Origin: Planktotalea frisia
GTDB lineage: Bacteria; Pseudomonadota; Alphaproteobacteria; Rhodobacterales; Rhodobacteraceae
DNA length: 32,520 bases
Assembly (NCBI RefSeq): GCF_001890925.1
Contig: NZ_MLCB01000150.1
Location: 1-32,520 of the forward strand
Reading direction: 5' to 3'
Shown: one piece after another, positions 16,005 to 23,914 of the stretch
Layout of the letters: every line of letters starts with the position of its first letter
Numbering within the stretch: position 1 is the first letter of the stretch
Translations under genes and position numbers: made by a program
Notes under the pieces: generated by a model
The model's input: only the letters and a program-made list of their open reading frames with translations
What the model was told of the DNA's origin: nothing
Database searches by the model: none

Positions 16005-17336
16005 CTATTTCGCGTTTTTGCGGTAAAGATTGTCGAGATAAACGGCAAAGACGAGAACCGATCCCACAACAATTTGCTGAATGGATGTGTCAAAGCCGAT
16101 CAGGACCATGCCAGATTGCAAAGACTGCATGACCAAGGCTCCGAGGATGGCTCCGTAAATCGTTCCGACACCGCCTGCGAGAGACGTGCCACCGATAACA
16201 GCAGCGGCAATCACGTAAAGCTCGTCCAGTAAACCCAGCGCATTGGTGGCCGAGTTCAAGCGCGCCGATGCGACAACGCCTGCGAGACCCGCCAGCGCGC
16301 CCATTAAAGCAAAGATTTTCAGTGTCATCCATTTCACGTTGATGCCGGCCAGCGCGGCCGCTTCTGGATTGCCGCCAATGGCGAAAACGTTTCGACCAAA
16401 GCGCGTGCGATTGACCAAGATTGTCATCAAAATGCCGACTGTCAGCAGGATAAGAACCGGAATAGCGAAGCCGTGGCTGATAAAAAGACCGCCTTCTGGC
16501 ACTGTAATGTCATTCGCTGCCGCATATTGTTTTACGATCCCTTTTGGCCAAGGGTAAGCATTGACCAAAAGAACCGCCCCAATAATCATTCCGCAAGAAA
16601 GGCCACCCACTGTCAACTCGCCCCACATTGGGCGCTTGGCAAAGCCGTGGACCGAACGCTTGCGGCGTCCGTTATAGAGCATGAAAATGACAACTGCGCA
16701 GGCCAGAAGACCGACGATCCAGCTGCCTGTGGCACCAATCGTGCCGTATGGGCCACCGCCGAGCAGTTTGAAGGTGTCATCTAGCGGTGAAATCGTTTTA
16801 CCGTTGTTTGCTAGAAAGGCGGTTCCACGCCAAACCAGAAGACCGCCAAGCGTGACGATAAACGCTGGTATATCACGATAGGCGATGAGCCATCCGTGGA
16901 ACGAGCCAATCAACGTGCCAAGTGCGATACCGCAAATAGCCGTAATCACCCACATCATTGGATGCCCCAAACCGATATATTGCGGGAAAATTTCAGCCTG
17001 CAAAATGCCCATGGTCATGCCGGTGACACCGACCAATGCACCAACTGAGAGGTCGATATTGCGGGTTACGATCACGAGAACCATTCCTGTCGCCATGATC
17101 CCGATCGATGAGGTTTGAACAGAGAGGTTCCATAAATTGCGCGGCGTAAGCATCGCGCCAAAGCCTTTAAAGATTAGACCATAAAAATGAAATCCGAGCC
17201 AGATGAGAGCCAGCGCTCCAAACATGCCAAGAAGTCGTGTATCAATCTCTGTCCCATTCAGGAACTTTCGGAGGAGGTTCACATTCTGCGCCTTTGGCGC
17301 GTGCGGGTCAGAAGACGAGTCGGGTGTGTCAGTCAT
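16005..17336 (-). CDS. xylH: xylose ABC transporter permease
   Basis: 443 residues from ATG 17336 (MTDTPDSSSD). The TTG eight codons upstream has no support, and an AGGGA lies 12 bases before the ATG. After a hydrophilic N-terminus come about ten or more hydrophobic segments of the BPD_transp_2 (RbsC/XylH) type. The family blocks VIVTRNIDLSVGALVG, the FIVTLGGLLVWRG segment, RFGRNVFAIGGNPEAAALAGI and the AAAVIGGTSLAGGVGT block are all visible. It forms the membrane channel for xylose with the single-domain ATPase downstream. A 161-base gap with a hairpin separates it from the binding-protein gene. Confidence 0.94.
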   Translation of the reverse strand: MTDTPDSSSDPHAPKAQNVNLLRKFLNGTEIDTRLLGMFGALALIWLGFHFYGLIFKGFGAMLTPRNLWNLSVQTSSIGIMATGMVLVIVTRNIDLSVGALVGVTGMTMGILQAEIFPQYIGLGHPMMWVITAICGIALGTLIGSFHGWLIAYRDIPAFIVTLGGLLVWRGTAFLANNGKTISPLDDTFKLLGGGPYGTIGATGSWIVGLLACAVVIFMLYNGRRKRSVHGFAKRPMWGELTVGGLSCGMIIGAVLLVNAYPWPKGIVKQYAAANDITVPEGGLFISHGFAIPVLILLTVGILMTILVNRTRFGRNVFAIGGNPEAAALAGINVKWMTLKIFALMGALAGLAGVVASARLNSATNALGLLDELYVIAAAVIGGTSLAGGVGTIYGAILGALVMQSLQSGMVLIGFDTSIQQIVVGSVLVFAVYLDNLYRKNAK

Positions 17337-17445
17337 GATATCATAAAATCCCTGGCTCAAGCGAAGGTGAAGACCTCAACGCTTGCTGGCGTTTTGATTC
17401 CTTTTTCAGGATCAGAACGACGTACTTACAACTATGGAGTTGTGG

Positions 17446-17486
17446 AAAAGAAGAAAGTCAGCGCGCCGCGTGATGGGCGCGCTGAC
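17446..17486 (-). terminator. intercistronic hairpin/terminator after the xylose binding-protein gene
   Basis: On the minus strand GTCAGCGCGCC (17486-17476) pairs perfectly with GGCGCGCTGAC (17467-17457), an 11-bp stem with an 8-base loop, followed by TTTCTTCTTTT (17456-17446). It begins 11 bases after the xylF stop codon and stands between it and the permease gene. Partial termination or 3'-end protection would make the binding protein more abundant than the membrane parts. Confidence 0.85.
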
Positions 17487-17497
17487 AATGGTTTAGC

Positions 17498-18526
17498 TTA
17501 CATGCCGCAACCGTCTACACCGTCCATCGCGCCTTCACAGGCTTGCTCTTTGGAGATGTGACCTGCGTCAATTGCAACACTCAGGTTCGCTTTTGTAAGC
17601 GGTGTTGGATCCAGAAGGATGGAAGGAACTGGTGTGCCCTTCTCGCCGCCTGTGAACATGCTTGCACCTTCGATGTCAGTCATCAAAGTGCCCTGAGCCA
17701 GAGCGGACGCGATTTCGCCAGCAGCTGTACCGAGGTCTGTTGCGTTCTTCCAAACAGAAACAGTTTGCGAACCGCGTGCAACACGATTGATCGCTGCCAA
17801 GTCACCGTCTTGACCGCCCACTGGGATCACAAGACCCTGTGCGCTAAGTGCAGCAACAACGCCGCCTGCCATGCCGTCGTTCTGGGACAGAACAGCGTCG
17901 ATGTTGTTGTCGTTCGCTGTTAGGATCTGCTCCATGTTTTTCTGAGCATTTTCAGGCTTCCAGCTGTCGGAGAAGTTTTCGCCAGCAATTACGATATCGC
18001 CGGATTCAACTGCACCGCCGATGACTTGCATCATGCCCTGAAGCAAGAAACCTGCATTCGGATCGCCTGGATCGCCTTTGATGATCGCGTAGTTGCCTTT
18101 TGGTTGAGCTGCAACGACTGACTCAGCAATGATGCGGCCAACACCGACATTATCGAATGTCAGGTAGAACGTACGCTCGTCTTCGATAAGACGGTCATAA
18201 CCGATCATCGGAATGCCTTCGTTCGCAGCCGCGTCGATTGCTGGGCCGATTGCATCTTTGTCCCATGCGTTGATGATAAGCGCGTCAACGCCTTGGCTCA
18301 TCAGTGCTTCGATGTCTGTTAGCTGCTTTGCAGAAGATGACTGCGCGTCTGCGGATACATATGTGTTGCCAGCCGCTTCGATCGCTGCAACCATTGCGGC
18401 TTCGTCTGTTTTCCAGCGCTCTTCCTGAAAGCTTGCCCAAGAAACGCCGATACGCTTGCCTTCTGCGAGCGCAGCTGAGGTGAAGCCGATCGTCGCGACG
18501 ATGGCCGCTGTTATAAGTTTATTCAT
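17498..18526 (-). CDS. xylF: D-xylose ABC transporter substrate-binding protein
   Basis: 342 residues. The signal peptide MNKLITAAIVATIGFTSAALA is cut after residue 21. The mature protein is a periplasmic binding protein of the ribose/xylose class: IGVSWASFQEERWKTDE, the GVDALIINAWDKDAIGPAI and GIPMIGYDRLI segments, then VLSQNDGMAGGVVAAL and VGGQDGDLAAINRV. The 'Y-D-R-L-I' and 'Q-N-D-G-x-A-x-G' stretches are typical of XylF and its close relatives. Shine-Dalgarno GGGAGGA lies five bases before ATG 18526. It is the first gene of the xylose operon, transcribed away from the ROK regulator. Two cysteines at the C-terminus (CEGAMDGVDGC) may form a disulfide. Confidence 0.95.
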   Translation of the reverse strand: MNKLITAAIVATIGFTSAALAEGKRIGVSWASFQEERWKTDEAAMVAAIEAAGNTYVSADAQSSSAKQLTDIEALMSQGVDALIINAWDKDAIGPAIDAAANEGIPMIGYDRLIEDERTFYLTFDNVGVGRIIAESVVAAQPKGNYAIIKGDPGDPNAGFLLQGMMQVIGGAVESGDIVIAGENFSDSWKPENAQKNMEQILTANDNNIDAVLSQNDGMAGGVVAALSAQGLVIPVGGQDGDLAAINRVARGSQTVSVWKNATDLGTAAGEIASALAQGTLMTDIEGASMFTGGEKGTPVPSILLDPTPLTKANLSVAIDAGHISKEQACEGAMDGVDGCGM

Positions 18527-18545
18527 TTTAGTCCTCCCAATAGAA

Positions 18546-18581
18546 CCCCAAGCACCGCTTGAGGACGAGTCATGTGACTCG
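18546..18581 (-). promoter_or_regulatory. two inverted repeats just upstream of xylF
   Basis: CGAGTCA-TG-TGACTCG (18566-18581) is a 7-bp-arm inverted repeat. Directly next to it CAAGC-ACC-GCTTG (18549-18561), extended by one mismatch and two further pairs (18546-18564), can form a hairpin. Both lie 20 to 55 bases upstream of the xylF ATG, in the leader or at the promoter. The first could be a dimeric repressor site; the second may stabilise the message. No experimental support. Confidence 0.4.
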
Positions 18582-18623
18582 CATGAAAGGTAACTTGTAT
18601 CGATTAAATTTGATTTGCAAAAT

Positions 18624-18655
18624 AAAAATTAAAAAATTTTTGGTTTACTTAGTAA
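18624..18655. promoter_or_regulatory. A/T-rich inverted repeats in the xylF/xylR divergent promoter region
   Basis: AAAAATT-AAAA-AATTTTT (18624-18641) and TTACT-T-AGTAA (18645-18655) lie side by side in the A/T-rich middle of the divergent region. ROK repressors bind A/T-rich palindromes, so these are the best candidates for XylR operator sites. I could not place convincing -35/-10 pairs for either direction. Confidence 0.4.
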
Positions 18656-18730
18656 TATTTTCCTTTTTACTGGATGATCTCGGGTGTACGCTTTTGAAAG
18701 TGGTCCGCACACAAGGAATAAATTCATCCA

Positions 18731-19990
18731 GTGAATTATATCACGCACATAGACCAAACCTTAGGCTGTGGCCCTTTGTTAGCTGGGGATGCAGCGCGTT
18801 TGCCGGCATTGCGACAGCAAGTTTTTGAGCGCGTGCGAGCTGCTGGTCGTGCAGCACGTGCTGACATTACGCGATCTTTGAACATCAGCGGGGCAAGCGC
18901 AACTACGCTGACGGCTGATTTGATCGATTCCGGGTTTTTACGAGAAGTTGATGAACCTGATCGTGAACATGGGCGCGGCCGTCCACGGGTTGCTTTGGAA
19001 GTGGTGCGCGAAGCGAGTTACATGATTGGTATCAAGCTATCGTTCAAGCAACATACCGCAGTGTTGTGTGATTTCGCAGGTGACGTTTTGGTCACCGCGC
19101 AATTGCAGACGGCGGGAGCCATTCGGACGCTTGATGCGCTTTTGGATGAGGTTTTTGAGCTATGCCAAATTGTGATCGACAAAGCTGGTATGCAAGAAAG
19201 CGATATTGGCGCAGTGGGTCTGGGTGTGCCAGGGATTATAAACCTGTCTGACAACCGAATTAGTTGGTGTTCTTTATTGCACGAAGTAAACGTTGATATC
19301 GTCGGTGCGTTCGAGGCAAAATTTCCTGCTCCTATGTTTTTAGATAATGATACCAATATGTTAACTCTTGCTGAGCTTTGGTTCGGCGAGGGGCGCGACA
19401 AGACTGATTTTGCGGTTGTCACTATTGAAAATGGCGTCGGGATGGGTGTTGTTCTGAACAACCGTCTTTACCGTGGCACACATGGTGTTGGCCTAGAGCT
19501 TGGACATACGAAGGTGCAGCTGGACGGCGCGCTTTGTCGTTGTGGACAAAGGGGATGTCTTGAGGCGTATTTGGGGGACTACGCTTTGGCGCGCGAAGCC
19601 TTAACCTTGCTGGGTCATGATAATATTCAGCATAAAAAAGTGGACGAACTGCTCGATCTATTATTTAAAAAAGCAAAGGCAGGGCACCAGCCCTCAGAGA
19701 TGGTTTTCCAAAGGGCAGGGCGCTTTTTGTCGATTGGATTGTCGAATGTTGTTCAGCTGTTTGACCCGCCTTTGATCATTATTTCGGGCGATTGCATGCG
19801 CTTTGATTACTTCTATGCACCCGAGGTGATGGATGAAATGCAACGACTGACTTTGTCGAGCACGCGCGAACCTTGCCAAGTAGAAGCGCACGCCTGGGGC
19901 GATGAATTCTGGGCGCGCGGGGCAACGGTTCCAGCGCTTGTGGCTTTAACAGACCGGCTCGTCGGTGGAATTGGGATGGTGCCTGCATGA
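18731..19990 (+). CDS. xylR: ROK-family transcriptional regulator (XylR-like)
   Basis: 419 residues from GTG 18731. AAGGA lies 13 bases upstream, which is long, so a start a little further in is possible. A winged-helix DNA-binding region (about 22-80; ARADITRSLNISGASATTLTADLIDSGFLRE, then a GRGRPRV wing) is followed by a ROK domain. The ROK domain has DNDTN, VTIENGVGMGVVLNN, the ELGHTKV histidine and the zinc motif CRCGQRGCLEAY. ROK repressors release DNA on binding a sugar. The gene is divergent from xylF with A/T-rich palindromes between, so it most likely senses xylose and controls the operon. It overlaps the next gene by ATGA. Confidence 0.9.
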   Translation: MNYITHIDQTLGCGPLLAGDAARLPALRQQVFERVRAAGRAARADITRSLNISGASATTLTADLIDSGFLREVDEPDREHGRGRPRVALEVVREASYMIGIKLSFKQHTAVLCDFAGDVLVTAQLQTAGAIRTLDALLDEVFELCQIVIDKAGMQESDIGAVGLGVPGIINLSDNRISWCSLLHEVNVDIVGAFEAKFPAPMFLDNDTNMLTLAELWFGEGRDKTDFAVVTIENGVGMGVVLNNRLYRGTHGVGLELGHTKVQLDGALCRCGQRGCLEAYLGDYALAREALTLLGHDNIQHKKVDELLDLLFKKAKAGHQPSEMVFQRAGRFLSIGLSNVVQLFDPPLIIISGDCMRFDYFYAPEVMDEMQRLTLSSTREPCQVEAHAWGDEFWARGATVPALVALTDRLVGGIGMVPA

Positions 19991-21474
19991 AACGCGCAGT
20001 CTTTGCATGTCTTGCTTTATTGACTGGTACGGCTTCGGCTCAGCCGTTGTTTGAGAACCGTTCTGAAAGTCTGCCAGAGCACATTTATAACGGTGGTTGG
20101 GAACACTTTGTTGGTGGTGGTCTTGCGGTGTTTGATTGTGATGGTGATGAACTGCCCGACATTTTTGCCGCTGGTGGCGCGAACCCTGCGCAATTGATGC
20201 GCAATAAGGGGGATTTTGTCTTTGAGCGTGCCGATATCGGTGAAATCAAAGGGGTTACAGGTGCCTATCCGATTGATCTTGATGGTGATGGTTGGCTTGA
20301 TCTGTTCGTCCTTGTCGCGGGTCAGAACCGTATCTTGAAGGGTGCTCCTAATTGCGCGTTTATGGATGCCACGGATGCTTTTAGCTTGCCTGCATCAAAT
20401 GCTTGGAGCACGGCCTTTACTGCTTGGTGGGAAGGCGACGGTGCACGCCCAACACTTGCCATTGGCAATTACGTTGATCGCGCTGATCCAGAAGGTCCGT
20501 TTGAAGCTTGTGACACAAATGAAATTCTCAGACCGTCCGAAAAGGGTTATGTTTCTGAGGTTCTAGAGCCAGGCTTTTGCCCGCTCTCAATGCTTGCTGC
20601 AAAAGATTCACGCGGGCGCGATACGTTGCGGATTTCGAACGATCGTCATTATTACGTGAATGATGGGCGCGAACAGATGTGGGACATTAAAGAGCGGCGT
20701 TTCTTGGACGAAGCAGACGGTTGGAAGCGCGTTGCGCTTTGGGGCATGGGCATCGCGAGCAGGGATTTGAACGGTGACGGGCTGGATGAGGTGATGTTGA
20801 CCTCTATGGGAGATCAATTGTTGCAATTCGCTAATCCTGAGGGCGGATATATCGCAGCGCCCTACAGCATTGGCACTTACGCGCATCGCCCGCATGTGGG
20901 GGATGAAGGGCGTCCGTCGACAGGTTGGCACGCGGAGTTCGGTGATATCAACAATGATGCGCGCGCTGATTTGTTCATCGCGAAAGGTAACGTGGATCAG
21001 ATGCCGAGCATGGCGATGCGCGATCCCAACACACTTTTGCAGCAACAAGCGGATGGCACATTCATAGAGATTTCACAGGACGTGGGTGTTGCGACATTTG
21101 ATCGTTCGCGCGGTGCTGCATTCGCGGACTTTGATCTGGATGGGCGGCTTGATTTGGTCGTGTCCAATCGTCGCGCGCCACTAGAGCTTTACCGCAATGT
21201 CACGCCCGACGCTGGAAACTGGATCGCCATTTCGCTGGAACAGGAAGGCGGCAACCGCAATGCGATTGGGTCTGTAATTGAAGTTTCGACACAAGGTGCG
21301 ACGCAATCGGTGCAACATGTGATCGGCGGCGGTCATGCAGGTGGTCAGTTATTGCCACGCCACTTTGGACTTGGTAGCGCTACACATGCGCAGGTTACTG
21401 TGACGTGGCCCGACGGCTCACGTTCGCAAACAGAACTTGCCGTTGGCGCGCGTCACCTAGTTGCCAAGCCCTAA
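19987..21474 (+). CDS. secreted CRTAC1-family FG-GAP/VCBS repeat protein with ASPIC/UnbV domain
   Basis: 495 residues with a signal peptide (MKRAVFACLALLTGTASA). Several calcium-binding propeller repeats show the pattern D-x-D/N-x-D-G-x-x-D: DCDGDELPDIF, DLDGDGWLDLF, DLNGDGLDEV, DINNDARADLF and DFDLDGRLDLV. The C-terminus (about 405-490: WIAISLEQEGGNRNAIGSVIEV, then HFGLG and VTVTWPDG) is an ASPIC/UnbV domain. CRTAC1-type proteins are extracytoplasmic; their bacterial role is unknown, probably binding or adhesion. The ATG overlaps the stop of xylR (ATGA, 19987-19990), so translation is coupled. Its stop codon directly abuts that of the di-haem peroxidase gene on the other strand. Confidence 0.9.
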   Translation: MKRAVFACLALLTGTASAQPLFENRSESLPEHIYNGGWEHFVGGGLAVFDCDGDELPDIFAAGGANPAQLMRNKGDFVFERADIGEIKGVTGAYPIDLDGDGWLDLFVLVAGQNRILKGAPNCAFMDATDAFSLPASNAWSTAFTAWWEGDGARPTLAIGNYVDRADPEGPFEACDTNEILRPSEKGYVSEVLEPGFCPLSMLAAKDSRGRDTLRISNDRHYYVNDGREQMWDIKERRFLDEADGWKRVALWGMGIASRDLNGDGLDEVMLTSMGDQLLQFANPEGGYIAAPYSIGTYAHRPHVGDEGRPSTGWHAEFGDINNDARADLFIAKGNVDQMPSMAMRDPNTLLQQQADGTFIEISQDVGVATFDRSRGAAFADFDLDGRLDLVVSNRRAPLELYRNVTPDAGNWIAISLEQEGGNRNAIGSVIEVSTQGATQSVQHVIGGGHAGGQLLPRHFGLGSATHAQVTVTWPDGSRSQTELAVGARHLVAKP

Positions 21475-22797
21475 CTACGGGTTTTGAACCTCCAAACCAC
21501 TTGGAACTGTTTCGGGTACCCCCAAGCGGCCTTCGATACTGATAGGATCGGTTAGGGTATCTAAAAAGGCCACCAAGGCCGCGATATCGTCACGCGTAAG
21601 CTTGACCGCTTTTACACTCACCGCGCTTGCAATCGCTTCGAGTTGCGCGGGATCATCCAAGACTGTGAAATCCTCTGCTTCATATGGAGGTAAAACAGCT
21701 TGATCTCGATCATAGGTGCGTAAACTGGTGGAGGGGTCAGCGTGGCTGGCAATAAATCTGGTTAAATCTGCATGAGCCCCTGCATGACCATAAGGCGCGG
21801 TTAAAGCGACGTTGCGCAGTGAGGGTGTGCGAAATGCGTAGCGATCTTGCTCTAGTCCCGTCACGCGAAAGCGACCATCATCGCGGTGGTGATCCTCAAA
21901 AGTTGCGGACTTGCCCGGACCAATTTGCGGGGAAGCCATGACGTGGAACTGATGGTCGGTCAAAAATGCGCCCGTGTGGCATGACGCGCACGCGGCGTCG
22001 CCGTAAAACAGCCCTAGACCTTTTTGCGCTGCGCCTGCAAGTTTGTGCGATCCTTCTAAAACACGATCAAACGGTGCTGAATCAGAGCGCCACTCAAAGG
22101 CAACAAAGGCTGCAATGGCGTTGGAAATATCCGTAAACGCGATGTCGTCGGGTGATGTGATCTCTGGATAGATCGCTAAGAATTGCTCTGAATATTCAGG
22201 AATGTTCGCTACACGACGCGAAAGTACATCCCACGCGCCACCCTCACCTGTGATGATCCCTTGGCGGATCAGGCGGCCGATTTCGTTTTCGCGAAACGAA
22301 CCCGCCATTTCATCACGGCTGAGAACTGGAAACATGGTTTGCGCAGAAAGGATACTGTCGAACCCGACAAGCATATCAGCGCCCATCGGGGTGCGAATGC
22401 CGGATGGTTCACTCGGATCCGCTTCCAAACGGCCATCATGAAACAGAACGGTAAATTCCTTGGCACCCAGGTTGAACAGAGCAGGTGAATTTCGAGGGAT
22501 GCGTTCTTCTGGCATGTTTTTTGGATCGGCGCGTCGCTCTTTGCCAAGACCAATGCCGCCATCGCCGAACGAGAGGGACACAGCATCAGCCGTGCCGAAT
22601 GCGGGATGATGACAGGTGGCGCAAGAGACGGTTTTGTTGCCAGACAGAATGGGGTCGTAAAACAAAAGCTGCCCGAGTTTCGCTTCATCCAAGTTTATTG
22701 GTGCGAAGTCCGCGTCGCTAAGCGGTGCTGGCAAAGGCCCTGCCAAAAGCGACGTTGTTGTGAGCAGCAAAGCGGCAAATGTAATACGTGTTTTCAT
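21475..22797 (-). CDS. di-haem cytochrome c peroxidase/MauG-family protein
   Basis: 440 residues from ATG 22797 (MKTRITFAALLL); ATG 22809 four codons upstream is equally possible, as neither has a good Shine-Dalgarno. A signal peptide (to about residue 20) exports it. Two c-type haem sites are present: CATCH (59-63) and CASCH (270-274). The family segments KLGQLLFYDPILSGNKTVSC, RIPRNSPALFN, LFHDGR and RTPSLRNVALTAPYGHAG are all there. Members reduce peroxide with cytochrome c electrons or, like MauG and MbnH, oxidise residues of a partner protein. It lies downstream of a formylglycine-generating enzyme gene on the same strand, which leaves room for a protein-modifying role (inference). Confidence 0.9.
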   Translation of the reverse strand: MKTRITFAALLLTTTSLLAGPLPAPLSDADFAPINLDEAKLGQLLFYDPILSGNKTVSCATCHHPAFGTADAVSLSFGDGGIGLGKERRADPKNMPEERIPRNSPALFNLGAKEFTVLFHDGRLEADPSEPSGIRTPMGADMLVGFDSILSAQTMFPVLSRDEMAGSFRENEIGRLIRQGIITGEGGAWDVLSRRVANIPEYSEQFLAIYPEITSPDDIAFTDISNAIAAFVAFEWRSDSAPFDRVLEGSHKLAGAAQKGLGLFYGDAACASCHTGAFLTDHQFHVMASPQIGPGKSATFEDHHRDDGRFRVTGLEQDRYAFRTPSLRNVALTAPYGHAGAHADLTRFIASHADPSTSLRTYDRDQAVLPPYEAEDFTVLDDPAQLEAIASAVSVKAVKLTRDDIAALVAFLDTLTDPISIEGRLGVPETVPSGLEVQNP

Positions 22798-22857
22798 GGG
22801 TTTAATCATAAGACAGCGCAGCTGGCCGAGCAACAGAATTGGTCCTGATAAGAGTGC

Positions 22858-23811
22858 TTATTCAGACCAAACAACGCGAAATCCATGATGCGTTGTTGCG
22901 CTGTCAGGGGATGTACCCGAGCGCGCGGCGATGCGGTAGCGAAAGCAATACGAGGCGTGGCACAAGAAAGACCCACCTTTGGATAATTTGAACCCTTTCA
23001 TATGGGCCAATCGCGCGCGCACGTTCTTTTTAAGCGATTTGATCGTGTAAGCGTCTGATGTCCATTCCCAGACGTTGCCAACAAGATTGTAGAGCCCGAT
23101 GGTGTTAGGCTCGAACGATTTTGCCGGGGCTGTTGTGAGATAGCCATCACGCGCGCTGTTGATCTCTGGAAAGCGACCTTGCCAGATGTTGCACGGAAAA
23201 TGGTCAGTGTCGTTGGGCAGCGCGTCACCCCAAGGAAATTTCACATCTCCTAGGCCGCCGCGCGCCGCATGTTCCCACTCAGCCTCTGTGGGCAAGCGCC
23301 CACCGACCCATGTGCAATAGGCGCGCGCATCGTTCCAAGAGATCTGCACGACAGGATGGTCGGGATGCCAAGTGTCTGCCTGAGTTTCTGGCCCATTGAT
23401 ATCGCGCCAATTTGCGCCATCCACGCGTCGCCACCAACGCGCTTCTGGGACGGCTTGGGTCATCTCGATGGTTTCGGGAACCTGCGCCCAAAAGACAAAT
23501 GACCAACCGATCCGTTCTGCTTCGGTGACGTACCCTGTGGCATCGACGAAGGCTTTGAACTCGGCGTTTGTTACTGTCGTTGCGCTGACGCGAAAGGATC
23601 TTATGCGGGTCTTGCGCAGGGGTGTTTCCCCATCGTTCGCGATGCCTGCCCTCGCCGTTCCGACCAAACCTGTACCGCCCTCTGCCGCGATAGCTGCGTC
23701 TCTTAACTTGGCTGCGATGACTGGATCCAGCGCGACTTGCGCGTCTATAATTTGAGAGGTCGCAGGCCGGTTCGGTGTGCAGCAAGTTGTGGGTTTTTCA
23801 ATGGTGGTCAT
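22858..23811 (-). CDS. formylglycine-generating enzyme (SUMF1/FGE family)
   Basis: 317 residues from ATG 23811, with AGGA nine bases upstream. FGE converts a cysteine in a CxPxR motif of sulfatases to formylglycine, using copper and O2. The C-terminal block KGGSFLCHASYCFRYRIAAR with TSPDSATTHHGFR closely follows that of human SUMF1. It keeps both copper-binding active-site cysteines (Cys284 and Cys289), which many SUMF1-fold relatives (EgtB, PvdO) lack. GGRLPTEAEWEHAARGG and GLYNLVGNVWEWTSD are the fold's hallmark segments. No signal peptide, so cytoplasmic. No sulfatase gene is in the window. Its own N-terminus carries CTPNR (residues 11-15), a match to the substrate motif. It probably forms an operon with the di-haem peroxidase gene. 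Confidence 0.92.
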   Translation of the reverse strand: MTTIEKPTTCCTPNRPATSQIIDAQVALDPVIAAKLRDAAIAAEGGTGLVGTARAGIANDGETPLRKTRIRSFRVSATTVTNAEFKAFVDATGYVTEAERIGWSFVFWAQVPETIEMTQAVPEARWWRRVDGANWRDINGPETQADTWHPDHPVVQISWNDARAYCTWVGGRLPTEAEWEHAARGGLGDVKFPWGDALPNDTDHFPCNIWQGRFPEINSARDGYLTTAPAKSFEPNTIGLYNLVGNVWEWTSDAYTIKSLKKNVRARLAHMKGFKLSKGGSFLCHASYCFRYRIAARSGTSPDSATTHHGFRVVWSE

Positions 23812-23914
23812 GTGGGTCAATCCTAGCGTCCGTCCACTTTAGATCGAAGTTTAGCCTTGCGACAGGGATATTTAGCCGCTTTGCTGCGTAGACGGTAAAA
23901 GCAAGGAAATCCTT

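Noticed and set aside
22858-23811. Reading the SUMF1-fold protein as EgtB or another non-FGE member
   Set aside because: The GGSFLCHASYC block keeps both FGE active-site cysteines, and no ergothioneine genes are near.
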